Shown here in pieces: positions 9,001 to 19,195 of a stretch of DNA of 28,995 nucleotides (its first letter is position 1; each line of letters begins with the position of its first letter). The DNA is from Candidatus Caenarcanales bacterium (GTDB lineage: Bacteria > Cyanobacteriota > Vampirovibrionia > LMEP-6097). The DNA lies in assembly GCA_022447685.1 (NCBI GenBank), contig JAKVAO010000031.1, positions 1-28,995 on the forward strand. Reading direction: 5' to 3'. Both the position numbers and the translations under genes were made by a program. The notes under the pieces were generated by a model. That model made no database searches. It saw only the letters and a list, made by a program, of their open reading frames with translations, and was not told the DNA's origin.

Positions 9001-12000
9001 CATCTCAAGATCAATAAAGATTTCCCTTAAAGGATCTCCATCTTCAACAAAATAGTAATCATCCAGTTGATCAAAAGTCAAAAAGCCTTCATTTTTAAAT
9101 TCATTCAAATAACGACCCTTATTTCTAAGAAGTTTCAATGACATTCTTGCTGGAACAGTTCCAGTATCATCTTCATTAATACTAATTTTATCTAATTCAG
9201 ATTGATACTTAAAGTCCATAGCCCCCAATAGGTTGCTAGTTTTCAATGTAGCTTTAGTATTGGTTTTAGTTTTATCTTTTTGGGTATTAGTCTTAATTCT
9301 AGATACATCACCATTTTTCCTTTTAGCACTAGGAATTGAACTAAGAATTATAGAATCAGTAATAGGATTATCAAAGTCGTCATAGAACTTCACTTCTAAG
9401 TCGAGTGGATCAATCTTCTTAGGAACTACATTTTGGTGATTCATCCTCAGTGCTATTTTAGGATAACCATTTTTTGTATATTTTAATTTAGCTTTGTGCG
9501 GTCTATTATCCTTGTTGAAAAAGATTGGATAATCCATAATTCCAACTTTTGTTTCACCATTTTTACTTTCAAGCAAACCTTTCAACTCAACATCTTGTTT
9601 GAAAATACTTTTCAGGACAATACTAAGAGGTAACCTAAATAGCGGAACAGGACCAACTCTAGCTGAGCCAGCTTGTTTAATTAAAATAGATCTTTGCTTT
9701 TCAATATCAAATTCAAGATTAAAATGAATCTTTTTATCTTCAGGGAAGACTATGCTTTGCTCATCAATTAGTTTAGGTTCAAGCTTAACATTCTCAGGCT
9801 TCGTATTACCGTATTGTATTCTCGAATCAATTAATTTAGCTTCACCTTCTGAATCGAATTCATTTTCACTTAAATATTCAAAGCTCACTGATAGTAAATC
9901 ATTAGTGTCTAACTCATCTTCAAAATCATAATCAGCTTCCAATAAAAACTCATAAGATTTCAATTCCACTCTTCTAGGTGTCACATAGAAAGTTTCAAAA
10001 AATAATCTCTTATCATTGCCAAGTTCAACATTGTTCAAATCAATAACATATGGATCAACAGTATAGTAATCATCAGCTTTTTGAGGCACAAAAGGATCAA
10101 AGACTTCACCTCTAGATTTAGCATCAGCAAATACATGTGATAAGTCAAGCTGAATATTAAATTCACCAGCTTCTTTAATAATCACGTCATTTGCTATAAA
10201 AGTAGTTTTATAAAAGCCAGGATATTTATCGTCTTCACCTAACAACTCTGACTCTTCAGGAACAAATTGAAAATCAAAGAAGTCAGTGGCAGGGTCAAGA
10301 TCTGAATCATTAGTATTTACCGGTGCACCGTCATAGACAAGTTTCTCGTCTCCATCTACTTCATTCTTAGTTATTTTCAATAAAGAAAGATCTATGTCAG
10401 ATGGTTTGGTTAGATCATCTGAAATATGATAGATATAAAGCTTTATCTGCTTTTCATCTAATGAAGTATGGTCTTTTTCTTTGTCAACTATATCTTCAGA
10501 TACATCGTCAGGAAAGACATCTTCTAGCTCAGCTATGACATACGAAGGAGGGGTATCTTCAGCTGCTAGGTAAAAGTTTCGACTTTCATCTCTCACACGA
10601 ATTTGATAGCGAGTACCAGCACCTGAAATATTTGATATCGGTAAATCTTTTACTGATAGTTTAAGCCTCGCTTTTTCAGTACCATTAGTATCTGGTGTAA
10701 ATGGTTCAAGAAAACTGAATTCAGCATTTGCTACGGTAATATATTTCCTATTGTCATCGTCATATCTCACTAGGGAAAATTTATCTACTCCTGCAGCTGT
10801 AATAAGATTAACGTCAAACTCTGCTTCAAGATTTTCAATATCATGTTTGTAGAAAAGGATATCAGGTTCAACTAGTGTAATTTCAGGCTCATGGATTTCT
10901 TGAGGGTCACCCGTAATAACAATATAATCGTCACGATCATACGTACCTAATGTATTAGAGGTGCCAGAACAAGGTTGATGTTGTGGAAGATATCTAACAT
11001 CATAATCAAGAAAATAGGAACCATCTCTCCACCAAAGGCTAGGATTAATCGTTTCATCACTTGATAAATCAAAGAAAGAATCACTTAATACTGAATTGAA
11101 AGGACCCAATTGAATAAAGTTGTAATAATCTTGATGTGGATTAACTTCTGGATATTCAGGTATATTAGCATGATCTCCGCCAGTATTTGGACTATTGATT
11201 ATCAGAGTATCAGTAACATCAATACCCAGCTTAGCTGAGACGAAACTTACAAACGGAGATAAATCACTTTTAATTTTAAAAGTATTTGGATCAGAAGATT
11301 TCAAATAATTCATTACATTTATTGCTCTAGAATTGTTTCTACTTGAAGTTAATGAAGCAGTAAGACCAAAAGCAATATTTGTATTATTACCATTTGCAAC
11401 TGTTATTCCAAGATCATTTGCACTAACAAAAATACCAAAGACAGAACGACGATCATCATCACGGCAAACGACACCTGCACCAGTACTTCCTTGAGGTGAC
11501 TCCAAGTCTGTTACTCGAGTATTAAAACCTAAATGAAATTGGTTTCCAGAAATAAAATTCCACTCTCCAGTTGAGGAGTTAAAGAAAGGTGTTGGAGAGT
11601 TATTTTCAACCAACATATTAAAATTTGGTGATTTATCGCGACCATCCTTCACAACATACTTACCGTCAGTAATTGAAAAGTCATCACCAGATAAAAGCTG
11701 AATATTATGACCTTCAAAAACAGTATTACCTGCTTTATCTGCAACCATAACTTCTATCAAGTTAACTACAGGTGAATTATTAGTATCAAAAGCAATTAGA
11801 TGTTCAAAGTTATAAACACCGTCTTCATTTAGATCAGCTTCATATGGTAATTCTATGTAATTACCTTGATTAACCCTATAATAAATTTGCTCTAAGTTAT
11901 CTTCTTCAATAGTCCCAGAAAGGAAAATTTTATTATCCATATAGGCACCGTTATATGTAGGACTCTCTATATCTATGATGGGATCTTCTACATCTAAGAT

Positions 12001-15000
12001 AAGTGAATACTTAGGAGTAGTAATAGTCTTACCATTTCTTAAAACAATCTCTAAATGAATATTATTAATAGAATCGTCATACAACTCAGCATATAGATCT
12101 GGCTTATCTCTACTAGTTAAATTTAAATACTCTTTTTGTAATTCATCATTATTATAGACTTTAATAGATTTTGGTTGTTTATAGAATAAGACTGGAATCT
12201 CGTGATATATCTCATTCGTATATGAGACTTCCTTTTCTACAAGATCAATCAATGCATCCAAATCAAAATAATTATCACCAATATTCTTAGGTCGCCTCAC
12301 CCCAAACTCAAAACTCTCACTCTTAGTAAGCTCTCCCTTCCTAGCAATAAACTTAAGTTTGTAATTTCTCCTCGGCGGTAAGTAATAAGAACTCAAATCC
12401 AAATTCAAAACATCACTGGATGAAACTTGGTCTAGAACTGAATCATAGAAAATATTATATTCCTTACCATCTTCATGAAGATACACTATAAGCTCATCAA
12501 AATCTTTAACCTCATCGAAGAACTCTGTTCTCACTTCAATCAAATCATTATCAGTGATAGAGATTTCCTCACTCTGCCCATTTAAACTAAAGGATTTAAT
12601 GAAATTAGCATCCGTATTAAAATCACTTATATTCAAAGTTTTCAAGTTATAAGTAACGATTTCTCCGTTATCTATACTTACAGTCAAGCTTGGTTTAAAT
12701 TCTCCTGGGTTTGAGTATTGATGTGACTTATCAGTCACATTGGATTTATAAAAATCTTCATTTGGTGAAGATCCTGAATAAATAGAGCTTTCACCATCTC
12801 CATAATCCCAAGTAAAGCCTGTCACCTGATGTCCGATGATACTAATATCTTTCACTCCAAATTCTGCTGTAAATGGAGTGCTAAAAGAATTTCTCCCTTC
12901 TAAATTCTTTATATAAGGTTGGAATAGAATTAAATTACTTAAATCCACTACAGAAACAGTTCCAGCTTCGACTGTCCATTCTTCAGTATATGAATCCTCA
13001 AACTCAAGTCTAGCAGTAAGTTTAGGTAAATACTCTCCAAGTGCATAATTATGCTTAATACTCTTAAGCTCTTCCATGTCTATAAACTTATTTAGTTTAA
13101 TTTTGTTTACAGGAATACTAAAGTTTTCAACTGTGCCATCACCAAAGTCAAGACTACAACTTAGTGACCTCACTCTGTCTGACTTAGCTCCAGCAGCTTT
13201 AATTAATGCTTTAAATTCAATTTCTTGTTCATTTACACCACTTGAAAGTTCAAAGATTTTAGAGTTTCCTTTTACATTTAAGCTAGTAATTAGTTTCTGA
13301 GAAGGTTCTATGATTTGAATTGAATTTGATTCCACTTTATGAGATTTATTATTACGGTCTCTTACTTCTAGAGTTGCTCTGTAGATACCAGGTTTAGTAC
13401 TTGGTCCTATGAAATAGTTAGAGTTTGATGAAGGGTAAGGTGAAGCCTCGATTTGATAATTTGGATTTTCTAAACTTCTATATTGTGTCTGCCAGAAGAA
13501 ACTTTGGATACCATCATCGATTTGATTATGTACATCCACAGCTTTATTCGGATCATAACTGCCTGAACCATCTAGTTCTGCTCTTTCACTATTTTTAGTA
13601 GAAGTTTTAAGTATAGATTTCTTTGGATCTTTTAAAACTATTTCTGCAATTGGTGCTTTATCTTCAAGAACTGTAAGAGCTTTACTTAAGCTAGATACGT
13701 AGACGTTTTCACTATATGGATCTTTAGCTTCCATGTTTACTATTAGCTTCCAATTACCTAGATATTGGTTCGTGTTTAATCTAAAGAAAACTTCTTCAGA
13801 TCTAGAGTTACTTACAGGTAGATCTATTCTGGTACCTGTATTTAAATTTTCAAGCTCTAAAGCGTACTTCCAGTTTGCTTTTATGTGACTTGCTAGATTT
13901 GAATTAAGACCAAGCCTAATTTCTTTACTAGGATGAACTTGAGCTAGTAATGGATTAGAGTCTTGCCAGTTAACATTTACAGTTTGGGTATTTTCAAAAC
14001 AAGCTCCATGATTACTTGAAAGCGCATTACTTAGTAGATAGTTATATTCACTTTGACTGATAAAGGCATGTTTGCTTTGGGCTAATTTTTGATTATATTT
14101 ACTAAAAACATTATTCTTTAAATAGCTTGCAATAGTGTCATTTGAATTTGAGCCATTGTTTACATACCAGAATGCACAGAGAGTACCTGGGGTATTATGC
14201 TTTTTAAATTTAGGGAATCTGAATGATACGTTTGATGACCTGGAATCATAATTCACTGCGCTTAATATTTTATATTTCCCAGCATGTTGTCCCTTTTGAG
14301 TTTGTTTATTGATGAGGGCTGCTTTGATTTTTGAATTTGAGCTAGTGTTAAAGTTTACTGTTATATTTTGCTTTTTGTTTTCAATAAATGAATTTACATT
14401 TATTTGAGAAATATTAGGGCTTGCTGGTGAGCTTACGAATTGAAGATCTTGGATTTTAAGATCTCTTCCACCATCTACTATGATTTCAAGATTAGCTGTA
14501 CCATTTTGAGGACTAAATTCATCAGAAACCATTGATCTAAATTTTTTTGAATTTGGGCTCCTATCAATTATGGTTTGGTTATTGTATTTAAGTCTAAATC
14601 TATTGAAAGCATTTCCGTTAGTGTGAACTACGATTTTAGCTTTAGTATTTGGCACTTTAGCAAAGGAAAGCCCTTGAGAAGTTAGCCTTCCTTGGCTTGA
14701 TTGAGTGAAGATAGGTCCAGTATTGGAATAGTAATGTTTAGTATCTCCAAGAAGATTAAAGTTATTTTTGTATGAAGCAAGTCTAAGCGTGTTACTAGAA
14801 CCATTTGAAACATTTATACTTCTATAACTTGTGCTTTTATTTGGGATGCTAAATGATCTAGAAGCTGTATATCTATTATTGTTATTACCTTGATGCTTGT
14901 ATTTGAAGTTTAAAGAATTAGTATTCAAGTCATCTGCTGTAAGTCTTACTGCAATTGTGTTTGAATTTATAAAGCTTGAGTTTCTTTTCTTACCATTAAC

Positions 15001-18000
15001 TTCGATGCTGTGATTTTTTCTACAGAAGTAACTACCGTTAAGGTAAATAACTTTTGACCCTATACCTTTTTGAAGACTACTACGATCTTTTACTGTATAT
15101 GAACTGATACTCGTTCTTTGGTTATCAGACTTGGAACAGAATTTACCACCACTATTATCTCTGTCTAAGATTTCAGTATTTTCAACTCTATTAGGTCCAT
15201 TATGCTCTATGTTTTTTAATTGTTTATATGTATTTGAGCTGCTTGCATCATTTAAATCTATAGTTTTTAATAAAGCAATTTCATCACTAGCTATGGTTTC
15301 AGTACTATCCTCCGATTCAAATTGAGCATTAAGTGTCGGTGTTGGGTTATTTATTTGTACTAAATCTTGAATAATAATTGGCTTTGAAAAAGCACTACTT
15401 GACTTACCTTCTGAGTCAGTTACAGTAAGGGTTATATAGAAGATACCATTCGATGAATAGTTGTGTGAGCTAATTTCACCATATTTAATAGTGGAATCAC
15501 CGAAGTTCCATTCATAAGTTTCTATTTCAGTAGCTTTAGGATCAAAGCTTTCTTCTGCACTAACTGAAACAAATTTAGAGCCTGGACTAAAGTTTAAACT
15601 TATTTTTGGTACTGGGATTTGGTTTGGTAACAGAGTTAAAGTTTCACTTAGAATACTTTTATGATCTAGTTTGTGGACTAAAGTATAATGTCCTGGATTT
15701 TCAAAATGAAGCGGGGCATTTAAAACATCTATGCCATCTAGAGAGTTTTGAACTGTTGATGATTTATCAACACTGATTAAGTTTCCATTACTATCAAATT
15801 CAATCGCCTTATATATCCACTGCCATTCTTCTTCTGTGAAATTACCTATGCTTCTTGTTTGGATTTTTGCTTCAGAGTCTTCTAGGCTAGGATGCTCTAG
15901 GAAATTAATTTCACCTATAAGTGGTATATCTTTTTCTACAATAATACTATCTAAACTGTAACTATCCTCTAAGTCATTATTTGGATCTCCATCATTACAG
16001 TATTTACAAAGCCTAAGTGTTGGAGAATATATTTCAGGCTTTTCATATATGTGTCTAGGATTTTTCTCATCAGATTCACTACCATCACCGAAATCCCAAT
16101 GATAGGTAATACCTTCTCCAAAAGCTATAGATTCATTACTGTTAAACTCATATTCAGCTGTCCCCTCACTAGTATTAGAACTAATTAAGCTATGAGTAGC
16201 TTTTGCGACTGGTTTTGACTCAAAGACTTGAAGCGTTTTAGTTATTCTATCGCTTAGACCTTCTTCGTCATTCACTTCTAAATTGATTTCTATATTACCT
16301 ATGGTTTTAATTGTTTGAAGAATTTCATGCTCGCTATAGCTCAGTGCTCGGCTTAAACCATTTATGTGCCAGTTTAATTTATCTATTCCATGGTCATCAG
16401 AGCTAGCAGAATTTAGTTTTAGGTGACAAATAAATTCCTTTTCTTCCTTGTCGTATCCAAGTATGGTGGAAAAGCTATCTTCACTTATTTGTGTGAGCTT
16501 GCAGTCGAGTATGTCGATGTTGAAATTAGCTGTGGGAGCTGTATTGATTCTCTTGATTAATATGTTCTTACTTACAACTTCAGATTTTTTATTCCTATCA
16601 TCTTTTACAAATAGGCTTATAGTATACTCACCCTCTTTAAGGTAGCTATGCTGAGTATTAGGAGCAGAGCTGATCGAAGTATTACCATCACCAAAGTCCC
16701 AGTGATATTCAAGTGCTGAGTTTTCAGGGTCTTTTGACTCAGAAGCATCTAAGCTTAATATTTCTTCAGCTGTAATGGTATTGGTACTTAAAGTGAAATC
16801 AGCAATAGGGTTTTGATTCACGCCCTTAATATTAATCGTTTCTTCATAACTTGAAATCTTGTAACCATCAAGGAAAGTCTCTAGTGAAACTTTAAGATCA
16901 CCTTCTTCTTCTAGTTGAATATCAAGTTCTTTGAATTCACTTTCATAGTCCTGTGAACCAGAAAGTATGAATTTGTAGGTGAGGGCTTCTTTGTCAATTT
17001 CAGCAGGAATTTGACTTTCATTTACTATTAGATTTAAGTACGTATCTTTTTCAAGAAGTTCTGCACTTGCATTAATGAAATTAATTTCTAAGCACTCATT
17101 TGCTTCGCAATCTTTATACGGCTTTTGCCAGAAATTTTCTAAAACCTCAATGCTAACGCTAATATCCTCAGAAATATTTTTATGGCTGTCTTCAGCGTAG
17201 AAGCTAAGCTCATGAATGCCACTTATATCACTTGAAAATTTATATGATCTATCTATGAGCGCATGAAACTCTTCTTGATTGTGGATAGGATCTTTTACAA
17301 ACATTGTAAACTCGTCACCATCTGGGTCTATACTCTCTGATAGATCAATTTCTGCGTTTTGATTCTTAACTACAGTTTGAATAGTAGGGTTTGCTATTAG
17401 TACTGGTTTAAAGTTAGTATTGTTTTCTTTTTCTGATGGATCATAGTTAAATGCTTGGCTAAAGATAGCAGTCAATTCTTCACTAGTTTTACTTGTTGCT
17501 TCAGTAACTTTAGATGTGCCTAATTCAGTGTTGTAGAAAGTATCAGTTACTCTTAATTCTTTAAAATCAAAAACTAATGGATCAAATCTATTTTCAATTT
17601 CGTTTTTAGTTAAACTCAAATTTGAGTAAGAGTTACGAATAGAGGTGTTTCTAAGCTTAGGAATGAAGCCAATAATATTTCTACTATGTTTTTCTAAAAG
17701 AGTGCTTTGTATTTCTATATCAGAGTATGCGTCTTCAATATTTATATTTTGAGCAAAGCCGAGTAAGGCTCCAGCTTGACCTTCATTGTGAATTAGATTA
17801 CCAGTACTATATACATTTTTAATTTGAATTTCTTCATTTGCTCTTTTGTTTCTTGCTCTGTATACAAATCCAGAAATATAGCTTAGTAAGGAGCTTTCAT
17901 CTGCTTCTGTATTGATCTTAGTTTTAATATCTTCAAGTTTAGAGTTACTTAAATTATCTGTAAATGCTGCAAAGAATTTTAATGATGAGTTTTTAGTTTT

Positions 18001-19029
18001 CAATTCAGCGCTTAGATCTATATTACTTAGCTGTGAATTTGAAATTGAGGCAAAGCCAATCCCAGAATTAAGTAAATTAGTGTCATTCAGGTCTAGAGAT
18101 GAATTTGCAAGTTTCATATTACTTAGTTCTGAGTTTGTGAAACTGCTTGTGAAAAGTGCTGCTCTTAAGTTTTTAGGAGACTCTTCTGAGGATAGTTTTA
18201 GATGGTTATTATTAAAATTAATATTCTCAAAAAAGGATTTATTAGCTCTTGCAAAGGCAATGGCTGAATTGTTTAGGGCATTTGTGATTAATTCATTATT
18301 TTCTATATGTAAATCAGTAAACCTTGAATTAGAAGCTCTTCCAGTAAAAAGAGCGGTAGTTTTATTACTTTTGCTTTTAAAGCTTGAGTTTGTAATATTT
18401 ACACCTTGGTATTGAGAGTGGTTAGTGTTACCAATCACTAGACCTGTGTTCTGGATGTATCTCTTGGAATCTAAATGACAATTATTTACACTTAAATTAT
18501 TCACAGATGACTGAACTAGAATTGGAAATATCCCTGAGTGTCCTTTGTAATCAAAGTTTAAGCTTGGCTCATTTGATTCCTCAGCTATATTAATTTTTAT
18601 ATTATCGAGATAAATATTTTCAAGTTCTGTTCTTTGAATTCGATTAGCAAAAATTGCAAACTGAGCGATATCTGTACTGGATTTATTAAGCTCAATATTT
18701 GAGAGACTAAGGTTATTAATCTTAGAGTCTATGACTCTATCAAAAATGGGAAATACTTCTAAGTTACTGATGCTAAAGTTATTTCCTTCGACAATCCCTC
18801 TAAAATTCTCTATGGGACTAGCAGTCACACCGCTACAATCTAAGTCATTAAGCAGTATGTATGTTTTCTTAGACTTTTTGGGAATCGCAAAAAGTTCCTG
18901 GCAACTTGAAATATTCACAGCTGGCTCTTCTTCACTTGCCGATACTGAACAAAGTGGACTCAAGCCACTTAAAATATAATTAGACAAAAAAACTAATAAA
19001 AGTACTACTGTTTTTATTCTGAGCTTCAC
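6085..19029 (-). CDS. Giant secreted multidomain protein (about 4314 residues) with a toxin-like C-terminus
   Basis: I chose the GTG at 19029. It starts a normal signal peptide (KLRIK, then a hydrophobic core) about 10 nt after a weak AGGT SD; a GTG at 19038 is in frame but too close to that SD. Residues run in this order. An N-terminal cap with C43 and C65, like that of the 683-residue beta-helix protein, is followed by a strand-repeat region rich in Asn/Ser/Leu with a beta-helix pattern to about 480. PKD-type domains follow, with WDFGDG near W777 and W978 and WNFGD near W1174. A further Gly/Asn/Ser-rich region and two more PKD-like motifs (about 1960 and 2070) come next, then long Ig-like, strand-rich segments. 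A hydrophobic stretch lies near 3855-3885. The module shared with the 395-residue protein is at 3913-4004. The C-terminal region contains RHIFRDHG (H4180, H4185) and later an ITSQYP motif (T4288, S4289, Y4291, P4292). A late [T/S]-S-x-Y-P motif after conserved His residues resembles BECR-fold (EndoU/colicin/RelE-like) RNase toxins; this is inference. No autotransporter barrel, TPS motif or YD repeats were found, so the export route beyond Sec is unclear. Likely role: contact-dependent antagonism or adhesion. Confidence 0.85.
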   Translation of the reverse strand: MKLRIKTVVLLLVFLSNYILSGLSPLCSVSASEEEPAVNISSCQELFAIPKKSKKTYILLNDLDCSGVTASPIENFRGIVEGNNFSISNLEVFPIFDRVIDSKINNLSLSNIELNKSSTDIAQFAIFANRIQRTELENIYLDNIKINIAEESNEPSLNFDYKGHSGIFPILVQSSVNNLSVNNCHLDSKRYIQNTGLVIGNTNHSQYQGVNITNSSFKSKSNKTTALFTGRASNSRFTDLHIENNELITNALNNSAIAFARANKSFFENINFNNNHLKLSSEESPKNLRAALFTSSFTNSELSNMKLANSSLDLNDTNLLNSGIGFASISNSQLSNIDLSAELKTKNSSLKFFAAFTDNLSNSKLEDIKTKINTEADESSLLSYISGFVYRARNKRANEEIQIKNVYSTGNLIHNEGQAGALLGFAQNINIEDAYSDIEIQSTLLEKHSRNIIGFIPKLRNTSIRNSYSNLSLTKNEIENRFDPLVFDFKELRVTDTFYNTELGTSKVTEATSKTSEELTAIFSQAFNYDPSEKENNTNFKPVLIANPTIQTVVKNQNAEIDLSESIDPDGDEFTMFVKDPIHNQEEFHALIDRSYKFSSDISGIHELSFYAEDSHKNISEDISVSIEVLENFWQKPYKDCEANECLEINFINASAELLEKDTYLNLIVNESQIPAEIDKEALTYKFILSGSQDYESEFKELDIQLEEEGDLKVSLETFLDGYKISSYEETINIKGVNQNPIADFTLSTNTITAEEILSLDASESKDPENSALEYHWDFGDGNTSISSAPNTQHSYLKEGEYTISLFVKDDRNKKSEVVSKNILIKRINTAPTANFNIDILDCKLTQISEDSFSTILGYDKEEKEFICHLKLNSASSDDHGIDKLNWHINGLSRALSYSEHEILQTIKTIGNIEINLEVNDEEGLSDRITKTLQVFESKPVAKATHSLISSNTSEGTAEYEFNSNESIAFGEGITYHWDFGDGSESDEKNPRHIYEKPEIYSPTLRLCKYCNDGDPNNDLEDSYSLDSIIVEKDIPLIGEINFLEHPSLEDSEAKIQTRSIGNFTEEEWQWIYKAIEFDSNGNLISVDKSSTVQNSLDGIDVLNAPLHFENPGHYTLVHKLDHKSILSETLTLLPNQIPVPKISLNFSPGSKFVSVSAEESFDPKATEIETYEWNFGDSTIKYGEISSHNYSSNGIFYITLTVTDSEGKSSSAFSKPIIIQDLVQINNPTPTLNAQFESEDSTETIASDEIALLKTIDLNDASSSNTYKQLKNIEHNGPNRVENTEILDRDNSGGKFCSKSDNQRTSISSYTVKDRSSLQKGIGSKVIYLNGSYFCRKNHSIEVNGKKRNSSFINSNTIAVRLTADDLNTNSLNFKYKHQGNNNNRYTASRSFSIPNKSTSYRSINVSNGSSNTLRLASYKNNFNLLGDTKHYYSNTGPIFTQSSQGRLTSQGLSFAKVPNTKAKIVVHTNGNAFNRFRLKYNNQTIIDRSPNSKKFRSMVSDEFSPQNGTANLEIIVDGGRDLKIQDLQFVSSPASPNISQINVNSFIENKKQNITVNFNTSSNSKIKAALINKQTQKGQHAGKYKILSAVNYDSRSSNVSFRFPKFKKHNTPGTLCAFWYVNNGSNSNDTIASYLKNNVFSKYNQKLAQSKHAFISQSEYNYLLSNALSSNHGACFENTQTVNVNWQDSNPLLAQVHPSKEIRLGLNSNLASHIKANWKYALELENLNTGTRIDLPVSNSRSEEVFFRLNTNQYLGNWKLIVNMEAKDPYSENVYVSSLSKALTVLEDKAPIAEIVLKDPKKSILKTSTKNSERAELDGSGSYDPNKAVDVHNQIDDGIQSFFWQTQYRSLENPNYQIEASPYPSSNSNYFIGPSTKPGIYRATLEVRDRNNKSHKVESNSIQIIEPSQKLITSLNVKGNSKIFELSSGVNEQEIEFKALIKAAGAKSDRVRSLSCSLDFGDGTVENFSIPVNKIKLNKFIDMEELKSIKHNYALGEYLPKLTARLEFEDSYTEEWTVEAGTVSVVDLSNLILFQPYIKNLEGRNSFSTPFTAEFGVKDISIIGHQVTGFTWDYGDGESSIYSGSSPNEDFYKSNVTDKSHQYSNPGEFKPSLTVSIDNGEIVTYNLKTLNISDFNTDANFIKSFSLNGQSEEISITDNDLIEVRTEFFDEVKDFDELIVYLHEDGKEYNIFYDSVLDQVSSSDVLNLDLSSYYLPPRRNYKLKFIARKGELTKSESFEFGVRRPKNIGDNYFDLDALIDLVEKEVSYTNEIYHEIPVLFYKQPKSIKVYNNDELQKEYLNLTSRDKPDLYAELYDDSINNIHLEIVLRNGKTITTPKYSLILDVEDPIIDIESPTYNGAYMDNKIFLSGTIEEDNLEQIYYRVNQGNYIELPYEADLNEDGVYNFEHLIAFDTNNSPVVNLIEVMVADKAGNTVFEGHNIQLLSGDDFSITDGKYVVKDGRDKSPNFNMLVENNSPTPFFNSSTGEWNFISGNQFHLGFNTRVTDLESPQGSTGAGVVCRDDDRRSVFGIFVSANDLGITVANGNNTNIAFGLTASLTSSRNNSRAINVMNYLKSSDPNTFKIKSDLSPFVSFVSAKLGIDVTDTLIINSPNTGGDHANIPEYPEVNPHQDYYNFIQLGPFNSVLSDSFFDLSSDETINPSLWWRDGSYFLDYDVRYLPQHQPCSGTSNTLGTYDRDDYIVITGDPQEIHEPEITLVEPDILFYKHDIENLEAEFDVNLITAAGVDKFSLVRYDDDNRKYITVANAEFSFLEPFTPDTNGTEKARLKLSVKDLPISNISGAGTRYQIRVRDESRNFYLAAEDTPPSYVIAELEDVFPDDVSEDIVDKEKDHTSLDEKQIKLYIYHISDDLTKPSDIDLSLLKITKNEVDGDEKLVYDGAPVNTNDSDLDPATDFFDFQFVPEESELLGEDDKYPGFYKTTFIANDVIIKEAGEFNIQLDLSHVFADAKSRGEVFDPFVPQKADDYYTVDPYVIDLNNVELGNDKRLFFETFYVTPRRVELKSYEFLLEADYDFEDELDTNDLLSVSFEYLSENEFDSEGEAKLIDSRIQYGNTKPENVKLEPKLIDEQSIVFPEDKKIHFNLEFDIEKQRSILIKQAGSARVGPVPLFRLPLSIVLKSIFKQDVELKGLLESKNGETKVGIMDYPIFFNKDNRPHKAKLKYTKNGYPKIALRMNHQNVVPKKIDPLDLEVKFYDDFDNPITDSIILSSIPSAKRKNGDVSRIKTNTQKDKTKTNTKATLKTSNLLGAMDFKYQSELDKISINEDDTGTVPARMSLKLLRNKGRYLNEFKNEGFLTFDQLDDYYFVEDGDPLREIFIDLEMKQKRNFCAIIDAEGARHQNLTVHSEAELKNLEIYFESDSKKNKTRVWLTDSDASNSYHNFYSNLGQVSYYDFLNSNRQRLDFRDYSSNEVLKISKGYLDLSNFFIPLKDPFSNEQKDRFKIEFAVGPHTASIIDPENAFCTIDYELNSVAPSEIVITKLDNGDKVKQGDNEFKFHVHTIPPEAIYGLSIADEEGRAITGIIDENNKAMDIHLATFYPEESDLGEHTLTFTVTYFENSEAKTVSVNRIFVLVDENEPDVVFGNNNDLGTDSRYPNVIFGTPGSAYRFNTQIAISGLSDSSNTYTFKLKNMTVDQELLDSGEDPEEILLGDNDVFEDPLSTDTEKIYNLSVDLNFHRIENINVYRLEVYENDRETPLSQYQEFLLTDNPELEVTNVPSVLSFDENNLATLNYSAELKHKEGENDSGFAAFPRRLNVEYRTYVNDDKNQAVDQEFSGLLAEGNQFTDLKQDFEVIDPETANLNLSVTNLTTAKEIETLIKLTGRGSALIGVGEAAAFTPPGLIVLGLYVTYEYKEEIAEVVCRSFDGWCQDLKTRKLKYENDILATNSDIIVDYEIKRNGQVVATDDDGYWKGDGNYSMTFYASKLGDYDIDLISYNKGIEQQENIAHRDVTFSDGDSFKMYKFPTELEEIPAYYKEVNLGDLGSQEDLVELMEVQIQFVKDNSNGSDSDKATSLEPDMKVFFADEFDNDSTGCLRRELGASMEIYVSNWLTKGHKDLYRIYKNGLQLGVGDDNKLTAAEIQPGHLVVDFIRIKPQIEGASLRSIGYCESLTDHIRRVNTEGGFGKDNTSIRMFESKNQGDGSIKDHHQVFWLSKERLRHIFRDHGSQLAAPFDDKGRFSTKSEVISVMEKTILNSENPNSELVSNPGSKNVGVSSDEPGVTKFQKKFNLVEPWEHKIENVQDPIKTNVVYIVVDPNADPVKFRGKITSQYPLANTSGFQGKTIEGGPVPDVGL
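6110..6116 (-). promoter_or_regulatory. Strong ribosome binding site inside the giant gene, for the 395-residue gene
   Basis: The minus strand reads AAGGAGG here, within codons of the giant protein's IEGGP segment. The ATG of the next gene follows 11 nt later. It is one of the strongest SD sequences in the window and supports an independent, coupled start rather than a programmed frameshift. Confidence 0.6.
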
Positions 19030-19111
19030 AATACACACAACCTAAAAATTAAGAGTTTTGATTTTAACATTAAGTATTGTCGTTTTTCTTTTTATATTAA
19101 AATTCCTTGAA

Positions 19112-19142
19112 ATTATCTAGAATATGAATTATGCTTCTTCAA
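19112..19142 (-). promoter_or_regulatory. Weak candidate promoter for the giant gene
   Basis: Minus-strand TTGAAG (19142-19137) and GATAAT (19117-19112) are spaced by 19 nt. If the -10 is read as TAGATA, two bases further upstream, the spacing is 17. They lie about 85-115 nt before the GTG in an AT-rich gap where many chance matches are expected. Confidence 0.25.
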
Positions 19143-19195
19143 TATAATTTTGAATTATGTTGTATGATAAGAATTGATTTTTAGTTTAGTAGTCT

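Noticed and set aside
17912..18415. 167-residue plus-strand frame opposite the giant gene
   Set aside because: A shadow of a Ser/Leu/Asn-rich repeat region; low-complexity composition, no SD and fully antisense to a clear gene.
6085..19029. Two-partner-secretion or Rhs/CDI-type classification of the giant protein
   Set aside because: No TPS NPNG-type motif, no filamentous haemagglutinin repeats, no YD repeats, no VENN motif and no adjacent TpsB-like barrel gene.
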